64,000 nt of DNA from JBFMFH01 sp964481395 (GTDB taxonomy: Bacteria; Acidobacteriota; Vicinamibacteria; Vicinamibacterales; JAKQTR01), in NCBI GenBank assembly GCA_964481395.1, contig CAYZYG010000008.1, positions 1-64,000 on the forward strand, read 5' to 3'. Shown piece by piece: positions 7,096 through 15,493 of the stretch (the stretch's first letter is position 1; every line of letters begins with the position of its first letter). Below the pieces are notes generated by a model. That model did no database searches and was not told the DNA's origin. It was given only the letters and a program-made list of their open reading frames with translations. The position numbers and the translations under genes are program-made.

Positions 7096-9207
7096 ATGCG
7101 TAATCGATGGAACGAACAGGAGGCCGAGCGCTTCGTGGCGGAACACGCCCCCCGCTGGGGTGACGCGCTGGCGCTGAGGACCTACGCGACACGGCTGCTC
7201 GGCAGCGAACCGGCCCTGGTGCTGCACGGCGGCGGCAACTCGTCGGTCAAGGGCACGTGGCGGACCGTGCTGGGGGCGGACGCGCCGGCCATCTTCGTCA
7301 AGGCCTCCGGCTTCGACATGGCCGCCATCGGGCCTGAGGGGCACCCGCCGCTCGATCTCGAGGCGCTGCGTCGCCTGCGCACCCTCGCGACCCTCGACGA
7401 CGACGCGATGATCAACGAGGTGCGGCGGGCGCTGTTCGACGCCAGAAGCCCGAACCCGTCGATCGAGACGCTCCTTCATGCGTTCCTGCCCGCGACGTTT
7501 GTCGACCACAGCCACGCGGACGCCGTGCTCGCCCTGACCAACCAGCGGGGCGGCGGTGAGTTGGTTGCAGAGGCGCTCGGACCCGACGTCGTCACGCTCG
7601 ACTACGTGGAGCCTGGATTCCCGCTCGCGCTGGCGGCGGCCCAGGCCTTCGATCACGAGCCGCGCGCGCGCGGCCTGGTGCTGAGGCACCACGGCCTGCT
7701 CACGTGGGGGACGACGGCTCGCGAGTCCTACGAGGCGCACATCGAACTGGTGTCACGGGCCGAGAGCTTCGCCGCGAGACGAACCGTACGGACCGTCGCG
7801 GTCGCGCCGTCCGAGACCGCGGTGGAGGCCGCGGTGGAACGGTTCGGCGAGCTTGCCCCGGTGATTCGCGGACAACTGGCCAGCCCGACGGGACAGCTGG
7901 ATCGCACCTGGGACCCCGTCGTGCTCGAGCACCGCGTGAACGCGGACCTGCTGGGGTGGCTGGCGTCGGAAACCGGCCGACGATCGTTCGTGACGCCCGC
8001 GCTCACCACCGATCATCTCATTCGCACGAAAAGCGTGCCGGCGTGGGTGGACAGACCCAATCTCTCGGATCCCGACATGTTCCGGGAGCAGTTGCGCCGG
8101 TCCCTCTTCGAGTTCACGCAGGCGTATCAGGCGTATCTCGACCGGAACCGCGGCAGTCTGGCGTCCGGCGTGAGTCCGTTCGATCCGTTCCCGCGCGTTC
8201 TGCTGGTGCCCGGACTGGGCGTGGTGACCTCCGGATCCGACTCGACCGCCGCGCGCGTGGCCGCGGACATCGCCGGCCAGACGCTGCAGGTCAAGGTCGC
8301 GATTGCCAGGATGGGAGGCGAGTACGAAGGGCTTCCGGAGTCGCATCTCTTCCCGATGGAGTACCGAGCCCTCCAGCACGCGAAGCTGCGGGGGGCTGAG
8401 GGACCCATGCGGGGGCGGATCGCGCTGATTACCGGAGCGGCGGGGGCCATCGGTGCCGGCGTCGCACAAGGACTGCTCGAGCAGGGGTGTCATGTTGCCC
8501 TGACGGATCTGGCGGGGCCGAGGCTCGAGGAACTCGGCTGCGAGCTTGGGGCGCAGTTCCCCGACCGTGTGCTGAGCGTGCCGCTGGACGTCACGGACGC
8601 GGCCTCCGCGAACGCGGCATTCGCCGAAACGTCACGCCGGTGGGGAGGCATCGATCTCGTCGTCATCAACGCCGGCCTCGCCCACGTGCAGCCGCTCACG
8701 GCGATGGACCTCGAGAAGTTCCGCCTCCTCGAACGCGTGAACATCGAGGGCACCCTCATCCTGATCGCCGAGTCGGGGAGGCACTTCGCCCGACAGCAGA
8801 CGGGCGGCGACATCGTCCTGGTTTCAACGAAGAACGTCTTCGCACCGGGAGCGCAGTTCGGAGCGTACAGCTCGACAAAGGCGGCCTCGCACCAACTCGC
8901 GCGGATCGCCAGCCTCGAACTGGCGGAGCACGACGTCCGCGTGAACATGGTGTCGCCGGACGCGGTGTTCTCGCATGGAGCATGGAAGTCAGGCCTGTGG
9001 GCCGAAGTGGGTCCAGGACGCATGAAGGCCCGAGGCCTCGACGAGGCCGGCCTTGAGGAGTACTATCGCTCACGCAACCTGCTCAAGGCCCGGGTGACGG
9101 CACGGCATGTCGCGAACGCGGTGCTGTACTTCGCGACCCGCCAGTCGCCCACGACCGGGGCCACGATCCCGGTGGACGGCGGGTTGCCGGACGCGACGCC
9201 GCGGTGA
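7096..9207 (+). CDS. Bifunctional class II aldolase / short-chain dehydrogenase
   Basis: A 703-residue fusion. The N-terminal half is a class II aldolase with HGGGNSSVK, the zinc ligands HSHAD and RHHGLLTWG. The C-terminal part from about residue 433 is an SDR with TGAAGAIG (NAD site), NAGL and the catalytic YSSTK. The architecture matches rhamnulose-1-phosphate aldolase/lactaldehyde dehydrogenase (RhaD/YuxG type), which yields DHAP and oxidises the aldehyde. With the LsrF-like and RPE-like genes upstream it forms a probable deoxysugar or modified-pentose catabolic locus. No sugar kinase, isomerase or transporter is seen here, so the substrate is inferred only by family. Confidence 0.85.
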   Translation: MRNRWNEQEAERFVAEHAPRWGDALALRTYATRLLGSEPALVLHGGGNSSVKGTWRTVLGADAPAIFVKASGFDMAAIGPEGHPPLDLEALRRLRTLATLDDDAMINEVRRALFDARSPNPSIETLLHAFLPATFVDHSHADAVLALTNQRGGGELVAEALGPDVVTLDYVEPGFPLALAAAQAFDHEPRARGLVLRHHGLLTWGTTARESYEAHIELVSRAESFAARRTVRTVAVAPSETAVEAAVERFGELAPVIRGQLASPTGQLDRTWDPVVLEHRVNADLLGWLASETGRRSFVTPALTTDHLIRTKSVPAWVDRPNLSDPDMFREQLRRSLFEFTQAYQAYLDRNRGSLASGVSPFDPFPRVLLVPGLGVVTSGSDSTAARVAADIAGQTLQVKVAIARMGGEYEGLPESHLFPMEYRALQHAKLRGAEGPMRGRIALITGAAGAIGAGVAQGLLEQGCHVALTDLAGPRLEELGCELGAQFPDRVLSVPLDVTDAASANAAFAETSRRWGGIDLVVINAGLAHVQPLTAMDLEKFRLLERVNIEGTLILIAESGRHFARQQTGGDIVLVSTKNVFAPGAQFGAYSSTKAASHQLARIASLELAEHDVRVNMVSPDAVFSHGAWKSGLWAEVGPGRMKARGLDEAGLEEYYRSRNLLKARVTARHVANAVLYFATRQSPTTGATIPVDGGLPDATPR

Positions 9208-9214
9208 CAGAGAG

Positions 9215-9339
9215 AGTAGACAGTAGACAGTAGGGGAAAACTGCTCGACAGAAGTCGCCGAGGTCGGGCGAGAGGCGAGGCCGCGGGCCGCGCCAAGGCC
9301 TCTTCCGTTCTTCTACCGTCTACTGTCTACTATCTACCG
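9215..9339. repeat. Inverted pair of heptamer arrays
   Basis: Left arm 9215-9235 has three units of type AGTAGAC. Right arm 9312-9339 has four units TCTACCG, TCTACTG, TCTACTA, TCTACCG. The arms are nearly complementary and flank a 78-base centre. The element fills the gap between the aldolase/SDR gene and pdxJ. Confidence 0.88.
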
Positions 9340-9356
9340 TCTTTGGGGAACCCTTC

Positions 9357-10070
9357 ATGAAACTCGGCCTCAACATCGACCACATCGCCACCATCCGGCA
9401 GGCGCGCCGGGCCAGGGAACCCGAGCCCGTCGCCGCCGCGTGCATCGCCGAACTCGCCGGCGCCGAGGGCATTACCGTGCACCTGCGATCGGATCGGCGC
9501 CACATTCAGGACCGCGATGTCGACCTGCTGCGCCAGATCATCCAGACCCGCCTGAACATCGAGATGGCGGCCACGAGCGAAATGATCGACATCGCGTGCC
9601 GTGTCCGGCCCGATCAGGTGACGCTGGTGCCGGAGCGTCCCGACGAAGTGACCACGACAGGCGGTCTGGACGTCGTGCAGCACCTGGACAGCGTCCGCAC
9701 GGCCGTGGCTCGCTGCCGCCCGGCCGGGGTTCGTGTGAGCGTGTTCATCGACACCAGGCCGGACCACGTGGCGGCCTGCAGAGAGGCCGGCGCCGATGCC
9801 ATCGAGATCAACACCGGCCCGTACGCCGACGCGGCGGAGCGCGAGCGGGGTGCGCATCTGGAGCGCATCCGCGAGACGGCCGAGCAGGCCGCCGCAGCCG
9901 GTCTCGAGGTGCTCGCGGGGCATGGGCTCAACTACGTGAACGTCAGGGCGATTCTGCGGCTGCCGCACATCGTCGAACTCAACATCGGGCACAGCATCAT
10001 CGCCCGCGCGGCGCTCGTCGGTCTCGACCGGGCCGTGCGGGAGATGGTGGGGCTGCTGCGAAACCCATGA
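9357..10070 (+). CDS. pdxJ: Pyridoxine 5'-phosphate synthase
   Basis: Last step of the DXP-dependent vitamin B6 pathway, joining DXP and aminoacetone phosphate. The 237-residue TIM barrel starts MKLGLNIDHIATIRQAR with the catalytic His region. It also has GITVHLRSDRRHI, the NIEMAAT strand, EINTGPYAD and GHGLNY. Length and motifs are standard. dxr, which uses the same DXP substrate for isoprenoids, lies 43 kb away in this window. Confidence 0.97.
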   Translation: MKLGLNIDHIATIRQARRAREPEPVAAACIAELAGAEGITVHLRSDRRHIQDRDVDLLRQIIQTRLNIEMAATSEMIDIACRVRPDQVTLVPERPDEVTTTGGLDVVQHLDSVRTAVARCRPAGVRVSVFIDTRPDHVAACREAGADAIEINTGPYADAAERERGAHLERIRETAEQAAAAGLEVLAGHGLNYVNVRAILRLPHIVELNIGHSIIARAALVGLDRAVREMVGLLRNP

Positions 10071-10072
10071 AC

Positions 10073-10100
10073 GGGAGTCGGGAGTCGGGAGTCGGGATTC
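10073..10100 (+). repeat. Heptamer tandem array, 4 units
   Basis: GGGAGTC three times then GGGATTC, directly after the pdxJ stop. If the next gene were read from the ATG at 10067 this array would be translated, which argues for the later GTG start. Confidence 0.88.
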
Positions 10101-10138
10101 GACGCCACCTCCACCCGCTGGGGCAGGGCCGGCGGGCG

Positions 10139-10894
10139 GTGAACGGCCGCCCCGAGACACTGCGGTCGCTCCGGGGATGTGTCGGCGCGATCGTTCTGCT
10201 CGCAGGCTCTGTCGTGAGTGGCGCACAGCAGGCGGCTGCGCAGGAGGCGCAGATCGTCAGCTTCGTGGCGCAGGATGGCCTGACGGTTCACGGCACGCTG
10301 TACCTTCCCGAGCAGAGACCCGCACCAGGGGTGCTCCTGCTGCACATGCTGTCGCGCAACCGGTACGACTGGGACGCGACGGCGCGCAAGCTCGCTGAGG
10401 CAGGCATTGCCGCTCTGGCCATCGACTTCCGCCGGAACGGGTGGCCGAAGCCCGGGACCGGTGGCGCCGGCGGCGGCGACTTCACGGATCTCGCGATCGA
10501 CGCGCAGGCGGCCCGCGCGTATCTCGCGGCCAGACCGGAGATCGCTTCGGATCGCCTCGGCGTGGCCGGCGCGTCGCTGGGCGCGAATGTCGCGGCGCTG
10601 GTGGCAGCCGGTGACACGGCCGTCCAGTCGCTCGCGCTGCTCTCGCCCTCACTCGACTACCGAGGGTTGCGAATCGAGGCCGCCATGACCCGCTACGGTC
10701 AGCGGCCGGCGCTCTTTGTCGCCAGCAGCGAGGATCCCTACGCGCTCAGGTCGGCCCGCACGCTGGTTTCCGCCGGCGCGGGACAGCGGGAGCTGCGCGT
10801 GCTGTCAGGGGCGGGGCACGGCACGGTCATGGTGGCCCGCCGGCCCGACATCATCCCGGCCCTGGTGGACTGGTTCATCTACACGTTGCTATGA
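10139..10894 (+). CDS. Secreted alpha/beta hydrolase (dienelactone-hydrolase-like)
   Basis: A 251-residue protein with a signal peptide (hydrophobic core about residues 12-25, ending near AQQAAAQEA) and an alpha/beta hydrolase fold. GASLG is the nucleophile elbow, SSEDPYA the probable acid and GAGHGT the catalytic His. GTG at 10139 is preferred. The in-frame ATG at 10067 would add a segment coded by the heptamer repeats ahead of the signal peptide. Substrate unknown; esterase or peptidase activity is possible. Confidence 0.72.
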   Translation: MNGRPETLRSLRGCVGAIVLLAGSVVSGAQQAAAQEAQIVSFVAQDGLTVHGTLYLPEQRPAPGVLLLHMLSRNRYDWDATARKLAEAGIAALAIDFRRNGWPKPGTGGAGGGDFTDLAIDAQAARAYLAARPEIASDRLGVAGASLGANVAALVAAGDTAVQSLALLSPSLDYRGLRIEAAMTRYGQRPALFVASSEDPYALRSARTLVSAGAGQRELRVLSGAGHGTVMVARRPDIIPALVDWFIYTLL

Positions 10895-11056
10895 TCATGT
10901 GAGGCCCGATATTCCGGGGTCCGGCTCAGACGTCCGACGCGCGGGTCCGGCGACGTTGCCGCGTCCTTCGAACTGCGTGCTGAGCGAGCGGGCTCGTGCC
11001 GACGCCCGGAGGCCATACGTCGTCGAACTTGCGAGTCGAAGCACTCAGGCCCCACC

Positions 11057-11686
11057 ATGAAAACCGAATCGATTGTGTTCGCGGTCACCGGCACCTTTTT
11101 CGGCCTCATCGTTGGCTGGATTATCGGCACACAGCAGGGAGGCGTGCGTCCGGCCAGCGTGCCCCAGCCGGCGGCCGCGCCGGCACCGGCCGCGGCTGCC
11201 GCGACCAGACCGATGCTCGACGAGAGCCAGGTCAACGCCCTGCGGAACATCGCCGAGCGGGATCCGAAGAACGTGGAGTCCCGCGTCAACCTCGGCAACC
11301 TCTACTTCGACGCCGAACGGTTTCCCGAAGCCGTCCAGTGGTACGAGGCCGCGTTCGCCCTCAACCCGAACGATCCGAACGTCAGCACGGATCTGGGCGT
11401 CAGCTACTACTACCTGGACCAGCCCGACCAGGCGCTTGCGGCCTTCGAACGTTCGCTCAAGATCGACCCGAAACACACCAAGACCTGGCTCAACCTGGGG
11501 GTGGTCCGGGCGTTCGGCAAGCAGGACCTGACCGGTGCCGTCGCCGCGTGGGAGGAAGTCATCCGGATCGCGCCGGACAGTCAGGAAGGCCAGACGGCCC
11601 GCCGGTTCGTGGACAACATGCGGAGCGCCCATCCCGGCGGCCAGATCGAGTCCCCGGCCGCGCAGCCGGGCAAACAGGGAGGCTGA
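11057..11686 (+). CDS. Membrane-anchored TPR protein
   Basis: A 209-residue protein with one N-terminal transmembrane helix (about residues 7-24), an Ala/Pro-rich linker (31-51) and three tetratricopeptide repeats from about residue 65. The repeats include the consensus-like NLGNLYFDAERFPEAVQWYE. The shape resembles NrfG/CcmH-type assembly factors, but no cytochrome gene is nearby. It sits 18 bases upstream of a YHS protein and then a dehydrogenase. TPRs point to a protein-interaction role; function is otherwise unknown. Confidence 0.75.
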   Translation: MKTESIVFAVTGTFFGLIVGWIIGTQQGGVRPASVPQPAAAPAPAAAAATRPMLDESQVNALRNIAERDPKNVESRVNLGNLYFDAERFPEAVQWYEAAFALNPNDPNVSTDLGVSYYYLDQPDQALAAFERSLKIDPKHTKTWLNLGVVRAFGKQDLTGAVAAWEEVIRIAPDSQEGQTARRFVDNMRSAHPGGQIESPAAQPGKQGG

Positions 11687-11704
11687 GGCCTCCAGGCGGA
11701 CGAA

Positions 11705-11971
11705 ATGCTCACGCGGGTCCTGATCTGGGGACTGCTCGCTCTCCTCATCGTGAGGGCTCTGTACCGTCTCCTGGGCGGGATCATCGAAGGCGGATCCTCC
11801 CGGCCGCAACCCAACGCCTCCTCGCCGGGAAAAGGCGAGATGATGGCGCGCGATCCCGTCTGCGGCACATTCGTCGTGCCGTCGAAAGCGCTTTCCCATC
11901 GGGACCGCCAGGGCACCCACTACTTCTGCTCGGAGAAGTGCCGCAAGGCCTTCGTCGAGAGGTCCCGCTGA
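11705..11971 (+). CDS. Small membrane protein with YHS/TRASH-like metal-binding domain
   Basis: An 88-residue protein. An N-terminal helix (residues 3-25) is followed by a linker and a YHS-type domain with DPVCGTFV and HYFCSEKCRKAF. The three cysteines are the putative metal ligands. YHS domains occur in heavy-metal sensors and ATPases. Its stop overlaps the next start by one base, which links it to the dehydrogenase gene by translation rather than by evident function. Confidence 0.75.
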   Translation: MLTRVLIWGLLALLIVRALYRLLGGIIEGGSSRPQPNASSPGKGEMMARDPVCGTFVVPSKALSHRDRQGTHYFCSEKCRKAFVERSR

Positions 11972-12939
11972 TGCCGAAGCCAGGCGTACTCGTGACCCGT
12001 CGCATTCCGTCTGCCGTCCTGTCCCGCCTCGGCGAGGCCTGCGAGGTCGATCTCTACGACGGGGATGGCGCCATCCCTCGAGATGCACTGCTCGCCCGGA
12101 TCGCGGGACAGCACGCGCTGATGTGCCTGCTGACCGACCGTATCGACGCCGCGGTGCTGGACGCCGCCCCCTCGCTGCGCATCGTCGCGAACATCGCGGT
12201 GGGGTACGACAACGTCGACACTGCTGCGGCCCGCGCGCGCGGAATCATCGTCACGAACACACCCGACGTCCTGACCGACGCGACGGCCGAGTTCACATGG
12301 GGACTCATTCTGGCCGTGACACGGCGCATCTCCGAGGGCGAGCGGCTGGTCAGACGCGGCGAGTGGAAGGGGTGGGCCCTCGACTTCCTGCTGGGAAGCC
12401 AACTCGGCGGCAAGCAGCTCGGTATCGTCGGCTTCGGGCGCATCGGCCGGGCCGTCGCCGCGAGGGCCTCCGTCTTCGGCATGCGCGTGGCCTATGCGGA
12501 CCTGAATCGGGAACGCGCCAGCGCACCTGAGGCTGCCTTCCAGCGGCTGCCGCTCGACGATCTCCTCGCCAGCTCGGACGTGATCTCCTTCCACGTTCCG
12601 CTCACGCCGGACACGCGTCACCTGATCGATCGCCGAAGCCTGCTGCGACTGAAGCGGAGCGCCTACATCGTCAACACATCGAGAGGTCCGGTCATCGACG
12701 AAGAGGCGCTGGCCTGGGCGCTTCGCGAGCGGATCATCGCGGGCGCGGCGCTGGACGTCTATGAGCAGGAACCGGCGATCCACCCCGACCTCCTCGGTCT
12801 CGAGAACGTGATCCTGGCGCCGCACCTGGGCAGCGCGACGGTCGAGACGCGCACGGCCATGGCCGACCTGGCCGCGCGGAACGTCCTCGCCGTGCTGTCG
12901 GGTCAGCCTCCGCTGACCAGGGTGGCTGAATCCGCGTGA
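11971..12939 (+). CDS. D-isomer-specific 2-hydroxyacid dehydrogenase (glyoxylate/hydroxypyruvate reductase type)
   Basis: A 322-residue NAD(P)-dependent reductase. GFGRIGRAVA is the dinucleotide motif. Catalytic residues are Arg in NTSRGPVIDE, Glu in YEQEP and His in APHLGSAT. The sequence resembles glycerate/glyoxylate reductases more than the long SerA. The ATG at 11971 overlaps the YHS protein stop; the longer upstream frame is antisense-like and runs through the TPR gene. The stop overlaps the nth start (GTGA). Confidence 0.88.
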   Translation: MPKPGVLVTRRIPSAVLSRLGEACEVDLYDGDGAIPRDALLARIAGQHALMCLLTDRIDAAVLDAAPSLRIVANIAVGYDNVDTAAARARGIIVTNTPDVLTDATAEFTWGLILAVTRRISEGERLVRRGEWKGWALDFLLGSQLGGKQLGIVGFGRIGRAVAARASVFGMRVAYADLNRERASAPEAAFQRLPLDDLLASSDVISFHVPLTPDTRHLIDRRSLLRLKRSAYIVNTSRGPVIDEEALAWALRERIIAGAALDVYEQEPAIHPDLLGLENVILAPHLGSATVETRTAMADLAARNVLAVLSGQPPLTRVAESA

Positions 12940-13655
12940 CCTCCGGGACCAGACGCCCGGCCTTCACGACGCCGCGGCCGCGCGACGTCGAGTGGACCAT
13001 GCGGCAGCTCGCCCGCGCCATCACGGGCCTGGATCTGCCCGTTGTCGAGAAGATTGCCGAAGAGCAACGCGACGACGCCTTCAGGGTGCTGATCGCGACG
13101 CTGTTGTCCGCCCGGACCCAGGATGGGACGACCGCGGCGGCTTCGGCTCGCCTCTTCAGGCGGGCGCCGACGCCGCGCCGGATGGCGGCGCTGAGCGTCG
13201 CGACGATCGAGGGCCTGATCTACCCCGTGTCCTTCTACCGGACCAAGGCCCGCCACGTCAGGGAGACCTGCAGAATCCTGCTGGAACGGTTCGGCGGCCG
13301 CGTGCCCGGGACCATGGACGAACTCCTGACGCTGCCCGGGGTGGGACGCAAGACGGCCAACCTCGTGCTGATCCTGGGGTTCAAGAGCCTCCGGAACATC
13401 TGCGTCGACACGCACGTCCATCGCATCTCGAACCGACTCGGGTGGGTCGCGACGAAAACACCCGAAGACACCGAACACGCGCTTTACGATCGCATCCAGC
13501 CGCGGTGGTGGCCCTATCTGAACCTGTATCTCGTCACATGGGGCCAGCACTGCTGTCGTCCGACGTACCCGCGCTGCGGGGAGTGCCCGATTGCCGCGCG
13601 TTGCGCCCGGGTTGGCGTGACCGGCGTCGGCAAGCCCCGCCCGCCGACGCGCTGA
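12936..13655 (+). CDS. nth: Endonuclease III
   Basis: DNA glycosylase/AP lyase for oxidised pyrimidines. The 239-residue protein has the helix-hairpin-helix LPGVGRKTANLVL with the catalytic Lys, and the catalytic Asp in VDTHVHR. The Fe-S cluster is spaced C-x6-C-x2-C-x5-C near the C terminus (CRPTYPRC-GEC-PIAARC). GTG start overlaps the preceding stop by four bases. There is a short N-terminal extension of about 15 residues. Confidence 0.95.
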   Translation: MTSGTRRPAFTTPRPRDVEWTMRQLARAITGLDLPVVEKIAEEQRDDAFRVLIATLLSARTQDGTTAAASARLFRRAPTPRRMAALSVATIEGLIYPVSFYRTKARHVRETCRILLERFGGRVPGTMDELLTLPGVGRKTANLVLILGFKSLRNICVDTHVHRISNRLGWVATKTPEDTEHALYDRIQPRWWPYLNLYLVTWGQHCCRPTYPRCGECPIAARCARVGVTGVGKPRPPTR

Positions 13656-13776
13656 TCGTCGCGCGGTCTTCGGGCGTGAAAGGACCGAAACACGCCGCCA
13701 TTTCGGGTATCATCTGGCGGTTGCCCGCCCGCTGACCCCCGGGGCCGGGACGATCGATCCCCCGAAGGAGATGACC

Positions 13777-14322
13777 ATGCGGAGACACGTATGCCTGACC
13801 GTCGCAGCCGCAGCCGCGGGAGCCTGGCTGCTGATGCAGAGCGCCGGGCTGGCCCAGGCGCCCCCGGCAAACCCCGTCGTCGTACTCGAGACCAACAAGG
13901 GCACGATCACGATTGAACTCTATCCCCAGGAAGCCCCGAAGACCGTTGAACACTTCGTCGGTCTCGTCAAGAAAAACTTCTACAACCGCCAGCACTTCCA
14001 CCGGGTGGAAAAGAACTTCGTCGTGCAGGTCGGCGACCCGGACTCCAAGGAACTCGCGAAGAAGGACGTGTGGGGCCGGCGGGGAAGCGGGCAACCCGTT
14101 GGCGTGGCTGAAATTAGCAAGAAACTGACGCACAAGAAGGGGACTGTCGGCATGGCGCATGCCGGGGATCCGGCCAAAGCCGACAGCCAGTTCTACATCA
14201 CGCTGTCGGCCAGGCGGTCCCTCGACGGGAAGTACGCCGTCATCGGCCAGGTGACCTCCGGGATGGACGTCGCAGAAAAAATAGAAGTCGGCGATCTTGT
14301 GCGACGGATGTATGTAAAATAG
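13777..14322 (+). CDS. Exported cyclophilin-type peptidyl-prolyl isomerase
   Basis: A 181-residue protein with a signal peptide (about residues 5-24, ending GLAQA) and a cyclophilin domain. It shows FHRV, VQVGDP, GMAHAGDP and SQFYIT, matching the isomerase active site. AAGGAG ends at 13770, so the second ATG at 13777, six bases downstream, is preferred over the abutting ATG at 13771. Likely periplasmic folding helper. Confidence 0.9.
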   Translation: MRRHVCLTVAAAAAGAWLLMQSAGLAQAPPANPVVVLETNKGTITIELYPQEAPKTVEHFVGLVKKNFYNRQHFHRVEKNFVVQVGDPDSKELAKKDVWGRRGSGQPVGVAEISKKLTHKKGTVGMAHAGDPAKADSQFYITLSARRSLDGKYAVIGQVTSGMDVAEKIEVGDLVRRMYVK

Positions 14323-14342
14323 GCGCGACGAGTTCATGGGAC

Positions 14343-14460
14343 CGCGCAGAGCGCGCAGAGTTCGCAGACGGCGCGAATAAGAGCGGAATGCGAGAGCAGC
14401 CGCTCCGGCCAATCAACGTTGAGCCACTTAGCCTTCCTGCGACTCTGCGTCCTCTGCGGG
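14343..14460. repeat. Inverted pair of 9-base repeats overlapping the DUF72 gene end
   Basis: Left arm 14343-14369 has three 9-base units of type CGCGCAGAG. Right arm 14434-14460 has complementary units such as CTCTGCGTC. The centre is 64 bases. The right arm codes for the last residues of the DUF72 protein, so the element forms the 3' end of that gene. Confidence 0.8.
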
Positions 14461-15468
14461 CTTGTCCGCCGCGCGATCTCCCCCGAACAGCAAGTCTGAC
14501 CCGTTTTCCTGCCCCTCGCCTTCTCCTGCGGCCACGGCCGTGACCAGAGGCCCGAGTTCCGGATAGCGCCGCACCATCTCAGCGGGATAGGTTCCCGTCG
14601 CGGTCTGGCCCGTTCGGTGGCGGAGCAGGACGGCATTGGCGATCGCTTTCGCCGCGAAGTGGTTGTTCAGGTAGACGTAGAGCCTGTTGACGATCTCGCG
14701 CACGACCTGAACGGTTGCGGCGAAACCGTCGAGCTCGCCTGGCGAATAGAAGTAATTGTACCGGTCGTCAGGATGGTCGTGCGTCCACCACTTCTCCGCG
14801 TTCCTGCCATGGAGCCGCATGTAGTAGAGAGCGCGCAGGTTCGGCAGATGGTCCTGCCGGATGGAGAAGCGGAACTTCGGTTCGTCGATCTGCGCCCAGG
14901 CTGCGCGGTGACGCCCGAGCAGGGCCAGCGTGTCCCCGGCTCGGTCGCTCCAGCTGCGGTGGCGCAGCTCCACGGCCATGGGGTACCCGTGGAAGACGCC
15001 CAGCAGCCAGTCGAGGTAGTCACGGGCATCTGGCGCGTGCCGGAAGCTGGGCGGGAACTGGGCGAGGATTGGGCCGAGTTTTCCGGCTTCCGCCAGTGGA
15101 TCGATCGCGCGAAGGAACCCGTCGGCATCCACGCGGGTTGCCGTGGGCAGGATGTCGGCGTCCGCAGCCTGGGCCGCGCGTGCCCCCCTGGCGTACATCT
15201 GCGGATGCGTGAACTTCTGGTACAGCTTCAGGGAGAAGTCGAAGCCGGAAGGTGTCCGATCGGCCCACGAGCGTGTCACGGCAGGATCCGGCGCGCGGTA
15301 GAAGGTGGAATTCACCTCGACCGTGTCGAAGTGCTCGGCGTAGTACGCCAGTTCGTCGAAGCCTGACGACCGCCCCCCCCGCCGCCCTGCGGGATAGAAG
15401 ATGCCGTTCCACGTGCCTGGACCGGACGGGTAGCTCCAGCCCGACGTCCCGATACGAACGTCGCCCAT
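14428..15468 (-). CDS. DUF72 (YecE-like) TIM-barrel protein
   Basis: A 346-residue protein with family hallmarks: RIGTSGWSYP near the N terminus, FDTVEVNSTFYR, GPILAQFPPSF, AVELRHRSW and YYMRLHG. Biochemical role unknown. ATG at 15468 has GGAG six bases upstream; a GTG four codons earlier is an alternative. It follows the ArsC-like selenoprotein candidate by 25 bases on the same strand and is probably co-transcribed. Its last eight or so residues (EDAESQEG) are encoded by an intergenic repeat arm. Confidence 0.88.
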   Translation of the reverse strand: MGDVRIGTSGWSYPSGPGTWNGIFYPAGRRGGRSSGFDELAYYAEHFDTVEVNSTFYRAPDPAVTRSWADRTPSGFDFSLKLYQKFTHPQMYARGARAAQAADADILPTATRVDADGFLRAIDPLAEAGKLGPILAQFPPSFRHAPDARDYLDWLLGVFHGYPMAVELRHRSWSDRAGDTLALLGRHRAAWAQIDEPKFRFSIRQDHLPNLRALYYMRLHGRNAEKWWTHDHPDDRYNYFYSPGELDGFAATVQVVREIVNRLYVYLNNHFAAKAIANAVLLRHRTGQTATGTYPAEMVRRYPELGPLVTAVAAGEGEGQENGSDLLFGGDRAADKPAEDAESQEG

Positions 15469-15493
15469 CAGCGTCTCCACCTGGCGAGCGGCG

